Part shown: positions 36,750 through 45,983 of the stretch, one piece after another
How positions within the stretch are numbered: the first letter of the stretch is position 1
How the letters are laid out: the number at the start of each line of letters is the position of its first letter
Assembly (NCBI GenBank): GCA_902168185.1
Contig: CABHOV010000030.1
Coordinates: 1-64,000 of the forward strand
DNA from: an uncultured Bacteroides sp.
Lineage (GTDB): Bacteria; Bacteroidota; Bacteroidia; Cytophagales; Cyclobacteriaceae
Direction of reading: 5' to 3'
Length of the DNA stretch: 64,000 nt
Position numbers and translations under genes: made by a program
Notes under the pieces: generated by a model
What the model was told of the DNA's origin: nothing
Databases searched by the model: none
The model's input: the letters and a program-made list of their open reading frames with translations, nothing else

Positions 36750-37301
36750 ATGAAGAAAATAATCATCAGCGTGTTTACGCTTTTTATAGCGTTCACAGTA
36801 TCGGCTCAGCATGATCATAGCGCAGCTTCTGCGTCTGCGGATACGCTCAAGAAAAGCATTCCGAGAGAAGTACATGCACAAGTTGGCGCGGCACACCTGA
36901 TGCTGCATTATCATGCACCTGCTGTGAGAGGCCGCATGATCTGGGGTGGCCTGGTGCCATATGGTGAAGTATGGGTAACGGGAGCACACTCGGCTACGTC
37001 CTGGGAATTCAATAAAGATATAGTGATTGGCAATACTACTATAGCGGCCGGTAAATATGCGGTATTCACTATACCCGGAAAAGAAAAATGGACGGTCATC
37101 ATAAACCGAAACTGGAATCAACACCTGGCCGATGATTACAACGCTAAAGATGATATAGCAAGAATCGATATCATTCCACAAACTACAGCAGCACTGCAGG
37201 AACGGCTTCAATATTCCATTACATCGCTATCAAATTCCAATGGTGTACTTTCAATCCGTTGGGAAAAACTAAAATTGGATATCCCGTTTCTGGTACGATA
37301 A
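36750..37301 (+). CDS. DUF2911 family secreted protein
   Basis: 183 residues from the ATG at 36750 (MKKIIISVFTLFIAFTVSAQ), which gives a clean signal peptide cleaved after the Ala-Gln region. The DUF2911 domain shows YHAPAVRGRMIWGGLVPYGEVWVTGAH, then AGKYAVFTIPGKEKWTVIINRNWNQH. Length is normal. It is a periplasmic or secreted protein of unknown function common in Bacteroidota. A short His-rich stretch after the signal (HDHSA) may bind metal. The upstream ATG at 36699 would place the signal peptide internally. Confidence 0.88.
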   Translation: MKKIIISVFTLFIAFTVSAQHDHSAASASADTLKKSIPREVHAQVGAAHLMLHYHAPAVRGRMIWGGLVPYGEVWVTGAHSATSWEFNKDIVIGNTTIAAGKYAVFTIPGKEKWTVIINRNWNQHLADDYNAKDDIARIDIIPQTTAALQERLQYSITSLSNSNGVLSIRWEKLKLDIPFLVR

Positions 37302-37395
37302 ATATATATCGTTATACTCTATTGAAATAAAATCTATACAAGTACATTAGTATAGTGCTAGGATTACTGCGTAACGCTATAGTTATAGCTTCCGG

Positions 37396-37857
37396 TTATT
37401 CATCGTCTTCAACAAACAATCCCCAGCCATCGCCTTCTTTGGGAGATTTATGGAAAGTCTTAATCCACTCACGGAACAGTAATCTAAAGGCCTCAATTTC
37501 TTTTCGCAGTAAGCGAAGGTATTCTTCGGGAAGTACTTCTTCAAAAATAAGTGAGGCTGTTTGTGTCTGCAGGCTGCGTGCATGGATCTTTACAACGGTG
37601 GCGTTCTCCATCTTCATGATGAAATCATTCATCGCTTCTGCACCGGCAATCTTTTCAGGAATGACAATGGAATCTTCAAGCATAACGTTACTGTGAATCA
37701 TTCGTATTTCCTCATCATCTATAGAGTCGATAATACGTCTTGTCAATTCACAAATTTCTTCCGCCTTCTGAAAAATTGGTAACGCTTCCACACGTCTCCT
37801 TTCTTTTTCCGGATCGTAGTCAGCATCATCCATTTCCTCATCATCGTCATTCCACAT
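37396..37857 (-). CDS. Conserved acidic hypothetical protein
   Basis: 153 residues. The first 20 residues are strongly acidic (MWNDDDEEMDDADYDPEKE), and the protein ends in VEDDE. The centre is helical (LPIFQKAEEICELTRRIIDSI) with MNDFIMKMENATVVKIHAR and LPEEYLRLLRKEIEAFRLLFREWI. No membrane segment, signal peptide or enzymatic motif. It looks like a conserved cytoplasmic Bacteroidota protein without a known role. It follows the HerA-like gene region on the same strand but is 77 bases downstream only in the reverse sense, so no operon is claimed. Confidence 0.7.
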   Translation of the reverse strand: MWNDDDEEMDDADYDPEKERRRVEALPIFQKAEEICELTRRIIDSIDDEEIRMIHSNVMLEDSIVIPEKIAGAEAMNDFIMKMENATVVKIHARSLQTQTASLIFEEVLPEEYLRLLRKEIEAFRLLFREWIKTFHKSPKEGDGWGLFVEDDE

Positions 37858-37934
37858 GATTCGCGCTTGTTAGTATAGTATTAAAGTTATGAATTATTTG
37901 ATGCATCCACTGATTTTGTAGTGCTCTCTACTCT

Positions 37935-39488
37935 TTAAAATATACCGCCACGCTTTCGCGAACTTCTTCGCGGAGTGCTCCCGAAGAGCATTCCAAAAAC
38001 ACCTCGTACAAGTTCTTTTCCTACCTGCTTCGCGATGGGTGACGTCATAACTTCCTCTAGTGTAGATTTCTCCTGTTTGCGCGATGTTGTGCCACGCTGT
38101 GGTTTTGACACCTCCTCCTTTTCACTCTCCTCTTCGGCTTGCTTTATGCGCTCTCCTAGTATCTCAAATGCACTTTGTGGATCGACTGCATCTTTATACT
38201 TTTTATATACTTCAGAGTTATCAAGTACATCTTTATACTCTTGCTCACTTAACGGTTCCATGGAAGAAGCCGGTGGCAGCAAGTGTGTTACCACTGTTTC
38301 TGTAGGAATTCCTTTTTCATTCAATACTGTAATAAAGGCTTGCCCGGTTCCGAGCTGTGTAAACTGCTGTTCCATTTCATAAAACTCAGACTTGGGAAAT
38401 GTTTTTATAGTTTCCTTCAGAGCCTTTACATCATTGGGGGTGAACGCGCGAATAACATGATGAATTCTATTTCCCAACTGTGCCAATACGGATGCCGGTA
38501 TATCTTGTGTTAATTGCGTACAGAAGAAAACCCCAACACCTTTCGAACGAATCAACCGGATTACCTGGTCGATCTGATCCATGAAAGCTTTGGGAGCATC
38601 TTTAAATAACAAGTGTGCCTCATCCAAAAAGAAAATCAATTTCGGTTTATCCAGATCACCGGCCTCTGGCATTTGCTGATAAATCTCAGCGAGCAACGCA
38701 AGCATAAACGTAGAGAATATAGCAGGCTGCGATTGTACATCTGATACATTCAATATACTAATAACACCGCGTCCATCTACTTTCTCAAAGAGGTCATCAA
38801 TATCAAAGGAAGTCTCGCCAAAGATCTGATCAACACCTTGCTGCTCGAGCGAAACTATCTTTCTCAGAATTGTACTCGCTGTTGCCGATGAGATCTTCCC
38901 GTAATCACTTTTTATTTCCGCTGCTCCTGCCCCTTCTGTCAGGTAGTTCAAAACTTTTTTCAGGTCATTGAAATCAACAATCGGAAGATTTTTATCATCG
39001 GCATACTTGAAGAGTATATTTAGTACGCCTGCCTGTGTATCATTCAACTCTAAAATTTTCGTTAGCAACGCAGGGCCAAATTCTGTAACGGTAGCACGCA
39101 TCTGTGCACCCAGCTTTCCACTCAGAGAGTATATTTCAACAGGAGAACTATTCGGTATATAGTTTACCCCCAACGCTTGAGCACGCTCCGTTATTTTACT
39201 ATTCACCACACCTTCTTTTGCTATACCTGATAGATCGCCTTTCATGTCGGGCATAAATACAGGTACACCTGCCGCAGAGAGTTGTTCAGCCAACACCTGA
39301 AGTGTTCGCGTTTTACCGGAACCTGTTGCTCCGGTTACCAAGCCATGACGATTCATCATACGCATCGGCAGACTAACTTTTGCTTCTGCTATAATTTCAT
39401 TTTGATATACACCTGCTCCCAGATAAATGGATGGAAGATTAGTGGTATATGATTTCTGAATGGCTTCTCTGAATTTTTCTACGGACAT
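37935..39488 (-). CDS. HerA-like ATPase (DUF853/YjgR family)
   Basis: 517 residues. Walker A is GATGSGKT at 53-60 and Walker B is LIFFLDEAHLLF (about 287-298). Near the end comes the long charged tail typical of the family (EEESEKEEVSKPQR), finishing in a basic, glycine-containing end (SSRKRGGIF). The VISILNVSDVQ and FFCTQLTQDIP stretches are also conserved. This is the stand-alone YjgR-type HerA relative, not the phage-defence HerA/Sir2 pair; no DUF4297 or Sir2 neighbour is present. Role in DNA metabolism presumed. Confidence 0.9.
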   Translation of the reverse strand: MSVEKFREAIQKSYTTNLPSIYLGAGVYQNEIIAEAKVSLPMRMMNRHGLVTGATGSGKTRTLQVLAEQLSAAGVPVFMPDMKGDLSGIAKEGVVNSKITERAQALGVNYIPNSSPVEIYSLSGKLGAQMRATVTEFGPALLTKILELNDTQAGVLNILFKYADDKNLPIVDFNDLKKVLNYLTEGAGAAEIKSDYGKISSATASTILRKIVSLEQQGVDQIFGETSFDIDDLFEKVDGRGVISILNVSDVQSQPAIFSTFMLALLAEIYQQMPEAGDLDKPKLIFFLDEAHLLFKDAPKAFMDQIDQVIRLIRSKGVGVFFCTQLTQDIPASVLAQLGNRIHHVIRAFTPNDVKALKETIKTFPKSEFYEMEQQFTQLGTGQAFITVLNEKGIPTETVVTHLLPPASSMEPLSEQEYKDVLDNSEVYKKYKDAVDPQSAFEILGERIKQAEEESEKEEVSKPQRGTTSRKQEKSTLEEVMTSPIAKQVGKELVRGVFGMLFGSTPRRSSRKRGGIF

Positions 39489-39570
39489 AGCTTTGTAATT
39501 AAAGACGTTCTCCTATACGCTTAAGTCAGCTTTATAGTTATGCAATTTATAATTATAGCCGAACGGAAAT

Positions 39571-39599
39571 AAAAAAGGCTCGATTTTTTCGAGCCTCTC
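39571..39599 (-). terminator. Terminator of the DUF3078 gene
   Basis: Stem AGGCTCGA / TCGAGCCT with a short loop; on the minus strand it is followed by six Ts. It lies 18 bases after the DUF3078 stop. The plus-strand side is also T-rich, so it may act in both directions. Confidence 0.85.
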
Positions 39600-39616
39600 T
39601 TTTTCATTTGACTGAT

Positions 39617-40537
39617 TTACTTTTTCTCCTCATAATTCTGGAAACTATACGAGAATCCAAAATTAAATAACTGACTCACCTGTGCGCCACTATCCTGATC
39701 GTAATCATATAGTAAAATACCGCCCAGGCTTACGGTGATGAACCTGTTTACTTTTGAGCTGAGCATAAGATCAAGACGATGATCTATAGTCTTTAACTCA
39801 AGCGTTTCGTAGTTAGCATACATCAGGTAACGCCACTTCAGGTTTACATTGGTGAAGATGTCTTTATCGAATTCAGCGAGCATCTGAAATGCAAGCCATT
39901 CAAAACGTGTAGTCTTTGTAGAATCAACACCGTACGGTTCAGGGCCAACAGTTTGTGTAAAGCGTCTTGGATCCTGTACAATAGTTAATCTTGGAGCGAA
40001 TGGAGACAGACGTACTTTGAAGTAATCGGTAGGATGAAATTCAGCACCCCACGCAGAAGTAATGAATGCTGGTGCTAAGATGTCGGAGATGAGTAACTCT
40101 TGCTCTGTACCGGAAGCATCATCTTCATATTTATACCCTTTCGTAAACTGCGAGAGAAAGTTGAGTGATGTAAAGAGGTCCCAGTTCTTATTTAGCTTAT
40201 AGCCATACTTTGTATCGAGGTATATACGATCATTCGTCTTACGAAAGCCTTGTCCGGAGTTCTTAACAAATCCATACAGGAGATCAATTTCAGAGTCCCA
40301 ACTGGAGTTGTTTTTTTCGTATGCAAACTTGTAGTTGAGTTGTGAATTAAAACCAATAGAATTAATACCACCGGCCTTCCAGTTAGAAGAGAAAGAGGCT
40401 TGATTAAAATTCAAACCAAACGTAAACTTCTTTTGCCAATTAGTAAGAGTATCAGGCTTTATAATCTGAGCCTGCGCAAGGAATCCTGACAATAAAATTA
40501 AAGCAACAACAACAATGGAGGTGATCTTTTCCTTCAT
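39617..40537 (-). CDS. DUF3078 family outer-surface beta-barrel-like protein
   Basis: 306 residues from MKEKITSIVV at 40537; an ATG two codons upstream is also possible. A signal peptide (about 1-24) precedes NWQKKFTFGLNFNQASFSSNWKAGGINSIG, the DUF3078 signature. Alternating beta strands continue to the end (LFNFGFSYSFQN with a terminal aromatic pattern), suggesting an outer membrane beta-barrel. Function unknown; widely conserved in Bacteroidota. A strong terminator follows. Confidence 0.88.
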   Translation of the reverse strand: MKEKITSIVVVALILLSGFLAQAQIIKPDTLTNWQKKFTFGLNFNQASFSSNWKAGGINSIGFNSQLNYKFAYEKNNSSWDSEIDLLYGFVKNSGQGFRKTNDRIYLDTKYGYKLNKNWDLFTSLNFLSQFTKGYKYEDDASGTEQELLISDILAPAFITSAWGAEFHPTDYFKVRLSPFAPRLTIVQDPRRFTQTVGPEPYGVDSTKTTRFEWLAFQMLAEFDKDIFTNVNLKWRYLMYANYETLELKTIDHRLDLMLSSKVNRFITVSLGGILLYDYDQDSGAQVSQLFNFGFSYSFQNYEEKK

Positions 40538-40595
40538 ACACATGGGTTAAGTTCGAAAGTAAATACTTAGAACTTAAAAACCCAAACAACGAAAA

Positions 40596-41009
40596 CTAGA
40601 TGTTGTTAAGCTTTATTTCATCCAACGCTACTTCTGTAAGAGGTTTGGTGATGAATTTGATAACGTGATTATTGTTAACGATTTTATCAATGTCGCGTTT
40701 ATTATCCGAGCTTGAAAGAATAATAACCTTGCATTTGTTACGAACGAGTTCATTGAATTTTTCGAACTCATATAAGAATACGAAGCCATCTACAATCGGC
40801 ATATTGATGTCGAGGAAGATCAGGCTTGGGAGATTTTCAGGAACATTTTGATTCTCGCGCAGATAGTCTAATGCTGCCTTTCCGGAACCTTTAACTTCAA
40901 CGCGTTTGGCGAACCTCGTAATTTCAATGATACGCTTACTGATAAAGTTATCAGTATCATTATCATCTACAAGCATTACTAGGTCGATAGCTTTAATGTC
41001 TGTTTGCAT
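40596..41009 (-). CDS. Single-domain response regulator
   Basis: 137 residues forming a receiver domain only: acidic residues in MLVDDNDTDNFISKRI, phospho-acceptor Asp in LIFLDINMPIVDGF, switch Ser in VIILSSSDNKRD and Lys in IKFITKPLTE. No output domain. It belongs to the Bacteroidota type of receiver proteins that follow or stand near kinases, but no kinase is adjacent here, so its partner is unknown. Confidence 0.9.
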   Translation of the reverse strand: MQTDIKAIDLVMLVDDNDTDNFISKRIIEITRFAKRVEVKGSGKAALDYLRENQNVPENLPSLIFLDINMPIVDGFVFLYEFEKFNELVRNKCKVIILSSSDNKRDIDKIVNNNHVIKFITKPLTEVALDEIKLNNI

Positions 41010-41053
41010 TCAATAGTCAATAATTCAGTCCACACATCCGATTTCACGAACTA

Positions 41054-41061
41054 CAAAAATA
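41054..41061 (-). promoter_or_regulatory. Candidate -7 element of the response regulator gene
   Basis: TATTTTTG on the minus strand fits TAnnTTTG and lies 45 bases before the start codon. No TTG was found at a suitable distance upstream, so the assignment is tentative. Confidence 0.4.
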
Positions 41062-41142
41062 TCCTTTTTTAGAATATTTGGGAACGTGGTTGATAAATTC
41101 CGAATGAGAAGTAATAAATAGAAAGAAAAAAAGTAAAAAAGC

Positions 41143-42987
41143 TTACTTGCTCTGCTTCACCTTCAGTTTCTCACCCACCGATAAAGTGAAATCTTTCTTG
41201 TTATTCCACTCCATCAATTCCTTAATAGTTACACCATATTGGCGTGCTATGCTATAAAGTGTATCCGTAGCCTTAACCTGATGTTCAATTTCTAAAGTTT
41301 TATCTGCTGTTACAACATTATTTTCAACGGGCTGACTTTCAGAAAGCTTCAACACCTGCCCAGGCTTAATACTTTCCTGAAGATTAAGATTATTAGCGCT
41401 CACTAAATCCATTACTCCTAAATTATACTGCCGCGCTATAGCATAAAGCGTTTCTCCAGGCAACACTTTGTGAGTCTCGGGCCGTGTTGTTACTGCAACT
41501 TCGGGCACTTGTTGCACAACCGTGTCCATTACGGGGATTACCACTTCTTTTACTTGTAAGGTTTTAGATGAATCCAGCGGTTCCTGAGTTTTTACGATGT
41601 TAACAGGCTCTGGAGTAACAGTTACAGGCTTGGCAATAACCGGTGTTGCAACAGCGGTTGCTTCTGTTTCCGATGGATTAACACTCCAAGCAAATGTTTG
41701 AGAGTTGTCTATTTGTACTACTTGTGTTGGCGCTATTGTCTTATCTGAGTTCTTCGGTTTACGTGCCGATAACCACATTGTCATTCCGGGCTTAATATCA
41801 TTATCAGAATCGATGCGATTATAGTGCTTGAGCTTTTTCATTTGTATACCATACTGCTGACTTATACTCCACAAGCTTTCACCATTCGCCACGGTGTGAT
41901 ACGCTGTCGCTGCGCGTGCACGTTTTTTACCCAACAGATAAAATTGTCCTTCATGTAAATTCTCGCTGATCGAAAGATCATTCCATTTCAAGAATGATGA
42001 CAATTCAACTCCTGAACGAGCAGCAAGTTGTGATACACTCTCTCCTGCTTTCGCTTCGATAGCCGTTATACCATTGATTTTTTTACGTGCATCTTTTTTA
42101 TTTGAAGCCACCGTTGACTCACCAGCTTTCTTGGCACTTGCTTCGCCCGCTTTCGCGATTACTGTCTCCGGTAATTTTATATCCGAAGCGTTTCCTTTTA
42201 CAGGAATCATCACTGCATATACTCTGTCATCTGGTATAGTACCAGAGCGCGCCCATTTGTTATAGGCTATCAACTCCGTTTCATCAACTGATACTTCCTT
42301 AGCAAGATCTGACAATGTTTTTTTACTTTGATTCTGATAGGACAATACCTGTATTTGTCCTTGTCCTTTTATTAATTCCTCGAAGGCTACTTTATGTGCA
42401 AGAAACTTCTTAACGTACCAATATGTTTTGCTGGTGATCTCTGTATTCTTCTCACCACTCTTGCTCTCTTTCTCACTACGCAATACGGCTCCTGCTCCCA
42501 TCTGGTATGCTTGCAATGCAAATAACCAATTGTTAAAGTAGCCATTGTTTTTCTTGATATAGCGGGCAGCAGCTCGTGATGAAGATACGATGTTCATGCG
42601 TTCATCGATCTCTCTATCTACACGAAGTCCCATCTCCAATGCTGTAAAATCTTTGAACTGCCAGAAGCCAACAGCTTTGGACACTGAGACAGCATCTGCA
42701 ATCAAAGCGCTCTCCTGAAGTACGAGATACTTGAAATCATCCGGTACATTTTCTTCTTCAAAGATTTTCTCGATGATCGGAAAGTATGTTTTTGCACGCT
42801 CAACTTTTATGTTGTGATGACGTGGTGATGCTGTTAATGCATCTACATCTTTCTGGATTTCCCTGCGGGCATCATCGCGGATCGTAAGCGTCATGTCCGC
42901 AAATTGCATCTTGTGCGGAACCTGAGGTGTCTGCGCTGCTACGGTAAACTGTACCGCAAAAAATAGCGCGAAGATTGATCTCATCAT
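41143..42987 (-). CDS. Membrane-bound lytic transglycosylase-like protein with LysM repeats
   Basis: 614 residues with a signal peptide (1-18). A soluble transglycosylase (SLT) domain covers about 65-200: FKYLVLQESALIADAVS with catalytic Glu92, then AVGFWQF and LFALQAYQMGAGAV. Five LysM-like modules follow (about 208-262, 300-353, 360-410, 505-552 and 568-613), the last three with the classical HKVLPGETLYAIARQYN pattern. A proline/valine/threonine-rich linker spans 420-500. It should cut peptidoglycan in the periplasm, like MltD. No lipobox is visible. Confidence 0.9.
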   Translation of the reverse strand: MMRSIFALFFAVQFTVAAQTPQVPHKMQFADMTLTIRDDARREIQKDVDALTASPRHHNIKVERAKTYFPIIEKIFEEENVPDDFKYLVLQESALIADAVSVSKAVGFWQFKDFTALEMGLRVDREIDERMNIVSSSRAAARYIKKNNGYFNNWLFALQAYQMGAGAVLRSEKESKSGEKNTEITSKTYWYVKKFLAHKVAFEELIKGQGQIQVLSYQNQSKKTLSDLAKEVSVDETELIAYNKWARSGTIPDDRVYAVMIPVKGNASDIKLPETVIAKAGEASAKKAGESTVASNKKDARKKINGITAIEAKAGESVSQLAARSGVELSSFLKWNDLSISENLHEGQFYLLGKKRARAATAYHTVANGESLWSISQQYGIQMKKLKHYNRIDSDNDIKPGMTMWLSARKPKNSDKTIAPTQVVQIDNSQTFAWSVNPSETEATAVATPVIAKPVTVTPEPVNIVKTQEPLDSSKTLQVKEVVIPVMDTVVQQVPEVAVTTRPETHKVLPGETLYAIARQYNLGVMDLVSANNLNLQESIKPGQVLKLSESQPVENNVVTADKTLEIEHQVKATDTLYSIARQYGVTIKELMEWNNKKDFTLSVGEKLKVKQSK

Positions 42988-43019
42988 TTTAAAAATTTAT
43001 TAAGAGGGGTTGTAAAAGT

Positions 43020-43661
43020 TTACAAAGATACCTTTCTCATCAACATAATACCATCTCTTATCGGCAGAAGTACATTTTCTATCCGCGGATCATCCTGTAT
43101 TTTTTTATTGAACTCCAGAATGGCACGCGTGTCCTTATCTGGTTTCTTATCCAGCACCTTGCCACTCCACAAAACATTATCAGCAAGAATGAAACCACCA
43201 GCGCTCACTTTGCTGATCACCAAATCGAAGTAAAGACTATAGCGCTCTTTATCTGCATCAATAAATACCAGGTCGAATGTCTCATTCAAGGTCGGTATAA
43301 TCGTAGCAGCATCTCCTATTTTATACTCTATTTTCTTTCCCAGATCTGTCGAATCAAAGTATCCGCGGACGCGTTCTTCCAGTTCTTCATTTATATCCAG
43401 CGTAATCAATTTACCATCTTGCTGTAAACCTTCTGCCAGGCACAACGCAGAGTAACCGGTATAGGTGCCGATCTCCAATATGGTCTTCGGCTTGATCATA
43501 TAGCTCAGCATGGACAACACCTTACCCTGCAAATGTCCTGACAACATGCGTGGCATCATTACCTTCGCATGTGTATCACGATCTATCTTTTTTAAAAGCT
43601 CGCTTTCGCGGGATGTGTGTAGCTCCGCATACTGCTGGATGGATTCGTTTAGTATATCCAT
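43020..43661 (-). CDS. SAM-dependent O-methyltransferase (class I)
   Basis: 213 residues. Motif I is ILEIGTYTGYSALCLAEGL (about 61-79), followed by LITLDINEE, then the FIDADKERY motif (about 132-140) with metal-binding acidic residues and ADNVLWSGKVLD. This is the caffeoyl-CoA/catechol-type O-methyltransferase family. The substrate is not known in Bacteroidota. Length is complete. The repeat region lies directly upstream. Confidence 0.9.
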   Translation of the reverse strand: MDILNESIQQYAELHTSRESELLKKIDRDTHAKVMMPRMLSGHLQGKVLSMLSYMIKPKTILEIGTYTGYSALCLAEGLQQDGKLITLDINEELEERVRGYFDSTDLGKKIEYKIGDAATIIPTLNETFDLVFIDADKERYSLYFDLVISKVSAGGFILADNVLWSGKVLDKKPDKDTRAILEFNKKIQDDPRIENVLLPIRDGIMLMRKVSL

Positions 43662-43675
43662 AATGTTTTCGTTTG

Positions 43676-43945
43676 GGAAAAGTCGGGAAGACTGAAGTCT
43701 TAAAAGTCCGGAAGACCGAAAGTCGGGAAGTCCGAAAGTTCGGAAGGTAAAGAGCCTTCTCTGTCCTCCGTCTTCCAGACTTTCGGTCTTAATTATTTTA
43801 CTATATTTTATTCTTTAAGTCTTTCTGACTTTACCGTCTTCCCGACTTTCGGTCTTATTACTTACTATATTTTATTCTATACTGTCTTCCTGACTTTACC
43901 GTCTTTCCGACTTTTCTGACTTCCCCACTTTCTGACTCTCTAACT
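43676..43945. repeat. Minisatellite-like gacttncgg / ccgaaagtc repeat cluster
   Basis: The gap between the O-methyltransferase and M16 genes is filled by degenerate copies of GACTTTCGGTCTT and its complement. Two blocks of about 65 bases (starting near 43789 and 43846) are near-direct copies, both holding tactatattttattct. A perfect 19-bp inverted repeat, AAGACCGAAAGTCGGGAAG (43712-43730) and its complement (43838-43856), could fold into a long stem. No spacer regularity, so it is not a CRISPR array. Confidence 0.8.
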
Positions 43946-43947
43946 TT

Positions 43948-45216
43948 TTATACTTTCTTCTTCACATTTGCCTTCGCTTTCTCACTCTCAGGAATCATAG
44001 TGAGGAAACTTAGTTTCTTTTCATCAAATATATCCTGCGCTACATCTTGAAGTTTCAAGGCGTCTGTGGCATCGATCATGTTGAAGATCTCTTCGAGCTT
44101 CGGTACGCGATTGTAGAGTAACACGCTTCGTGCCATCATCAGCATCAGGCTCAGGTTATTTTCTTCCGACATTGCAAGCTGTCCTTTGATCTGCTCCTTC
44201 GCGGCTGCAAGCTGCGCTTTCGATAGAGGTTTGTCGCAGAACCTGTTCATCTCTTTCTTCACCAAATTTATACACTTGTCCAATTGCTTGGGTTCTGTTC
44301 CGAAGAAAACAGCAAACATACCAGTGTCTGAGTACGGAATATAGTGAGCATCTACCGAGTATACTAATCCATACCGCTCGCGAAGTGAGAGATTCAATCT
44401 TGAGTTCATGCCCGGACCACCTAATATATTTACCAGCAAATATAGGGGCACGCGATTACCGTTGTGAACCGGATAGGCTTCACTCCCTATAGCACATTTC
44501 GCTTGTTTTACGGTTCGCTCTAATACTTGATAGGCAGGTTTATAAGATGAGAACTTTCTGCGTCTACCATTAAGCTGATGCGTCTTGAAGTTTTCCAAAT
44601 ACTTTTTCGCAAGACGTTCTACATCATCCAGCGCTATATCTCCAACACATGAAAAGACAATCCGCTTTGTATTAATGTGTTCTTTAAAGAATGAAACGAA
44701 GTCTTTCTTTTGAAACGTATTGATCGTCTCTGCACGTCCGAGTATATTCATTCCCATCGGATGATTCTTAAACACCACCGATTCAAATTCATCCTGAAGT
44801 GATTCATCAGGACTATCCAGATACATGGCCATCTCCTCCAGAATCACACCGCGCTCTTTTTCAAGTTCCTTCTCGGGAAATATAGAATGGAATGTTATAT
44901 CGCTTAGCAGATCTATAGCGCGTTCAAAATACTCTTTGCGAACAGAAGCATAGAAAGCTATTTTTTCTTTATCTGTATAGGCGTTCAACTCACCTCCTAC
45001 AGAATCGAGGCTGCTTATTATATCGAGCGTTTTTCTCTTGCGCGTCCCCTTAAATGCCATGTGCTCCCAGAAGTGAGCAATGCCCTGGTTGGTGATTGAT
45101 TCATCCCTGCTTCCAATATCTAACACCAATCCGCAGTGCACAATGGCCGAAGTTGTTACCCGCTGATGTACCACCCGCAGGCCGTTTGATAAGGTAAAAA
45201 TTGTACAATCTCTCAT
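43948..45216 (-). CDS. M16 family zinc metallopeptidase
   Basis: 422 residues. The inverted zinc motif HFWEH (48-52) is preceded by IGSRDES, and the third ligand region is EKERGVILEEM (about 120-130). The C-terminal half has the inactive-type M16 domain with GGPGMNSRLNLSLRERYGLVYSV (about 253-275). No signal peptide, so it is probably cytoplasmic, like processing peptidases of the PqqL/YmxG type. The repeat cluster lies at its 3' end. Confidence 0.92.
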   Translation of the reverse strand: MRDCTIFTLSNGLRVVHQRVTTSAIVHCGLVLDIGSRDESITNQGIAHFWEHMAFKGTRKRKTLDIISSLDSVGGELNAYTDKEKIAFYASVRKEYFERAIDLLSDITFHSIFPEKELEKERGVILEEMAMYLDSPDESLQDEFESVVFKNHPMGMNILGRAETINTFQKKDFVSFFKEHINTKRIVFSCVGDIALDDVERLAKKYLENFKTHQLNGRRRKFSSYKPAYQVLERTVKQAKCAIGSEAYPVHNGNRVPLYLLVNILGGPGMNSRLNLSLRERYGLVYSVDAHYIPYSDTGMFAVFFGTEPKQLDKCINLVKKEMNRFCDKPLSKAQLAAAKEQIKGQLAMSEENNLSLMLMMARSVLLYNRVPKLEEIFNMIDATDALKLQDVAQDIFDEKKLSFLTMIPESEKAKANVKKKV

Positions 45217-45315
45217 AGTTTGTGCGAAGTTAAATCTTTTAGGATCAGGCTAATGTTGCCGGTCCTTCCAGTTCGAGATAATAACACAAATTTCACCGCG
45301 AAATTTCCCGGTATG

Positions 45316-45540
45316 TCAACATGACGTAACTTCCTGAAAATAAGGATAATTAAACTCCCACCGCTGTCCTTGTCTGCTCGGCGATTTCAGTTTCATGCCA
45401 CTTTTACCTTTCCTGTCTGATTTTTCGTCCCACCTGCGGACGAATTCGATCGTCTTCGGTCGTGTGTTTTTGAGGTGCCCGTGTTTTTGATAAAATTCAT
45501 CATAAATTAACTGGCATATTGATTGTAAACTTTCAGACAT
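45316..45540 (-). CDS. Hypothetical small protein
   Basis: 74 residues from the ATG at 45540 (MSESLQSICQLIYDEFYQKHG); the longer start 23 codons upstream would overlap the divergent gene. The sequence is basic in the middle (KTIEFVRRWDEKSDRKGKSG) and ends YPYFQEVTSC. No family is recognised. The start codon is separated by a single base from the start of the divergent plus-strand gene (CAT-T-ATG), so one of the two may be spurious or use a leaderless start. Confidence 0.45.
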   Translation of the reverse strand: MSESLQSICQLIYDEFYQKHGHLKNTRPKTIEFVRRWDEKSDRKGKSGMKLKSPSRQGQRWEFNYPYFQEVTSC

Positions 45541-45541
45541 T

Positions 45542-45793
45542 ATGGAAACACATAGAGTAAAAACCTGCTTCACCATCACCTTCACGGATGAACAATATAC
45601 CCGTGCCAAGTACTATGTAGAAGATATGAAGCGCCACCCGAACCGGATTTTCTGGAAGGGTAAGGAGGGTAAAACGGATGATGAATTAATCATTGAACAG
45701 ATCGCACACCGTATTCTATCCGGCTTCTATAACGATGATCCGCTTACAGCAGGAAGACACATTATGCGCATGGACAGCACTGCCACGCGATAG
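45542..45793 (+). CDS. Hypothetical small protein
   Basis: 83 residues starting METHRVKTCFTITFTDEQYTR. Amphipathic, charged stretches (AKYYVEDMKRHPNRIFWKG, TDDELIIEQIAHRIL) look coding. No domain is recognised. The later in-frame ATG (MKRHPNR) is an alternative start. It is divergent from, and almost abuts, the minus-strand small gene. Confidence 0.5.
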   Translation: METHRVKTCFTITFTDEQYTRAKYYVEDMKRHPNRIFWKGKEGKTDDELIIEQIAHRILSGFYNDDPLTAGRHIMRMDSTATR

Positions 45794-45983
45794 CTATAGC
45801 ATTAGCCGTTATCTGTTAATCGTAATCTGAATCGGCCATGGGTTAGTGACCTTTTCTGTTTTTGCGATTAACAATAACGATTGGTTTCAGCATGTGCTGC
45901 AGGATACGCTTTGAGGAAGATTTACCACAAACCCATACCTTCCCAAAGTATATACTTGTCGGGATATATACTCGGTAAGAAAA

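Noticed and set aside
36735-37211. Minus-strand open frame of 158 codons
   Set aside because: It is the antisense shadow of the DUF2911 gene; cysteine/tyrosine-rich random composition.
37935-39488. HerA-type phage defence gene
   Set aside because: The protein belongs to the stand-alone DUF853/YjgR branch and has no Sir2, DUF4297 or nuclease partner beside it.
43676-43945. CRISPR array
   Set aside because: The units are degenerate, of mixed orientation and have no regular spacers.
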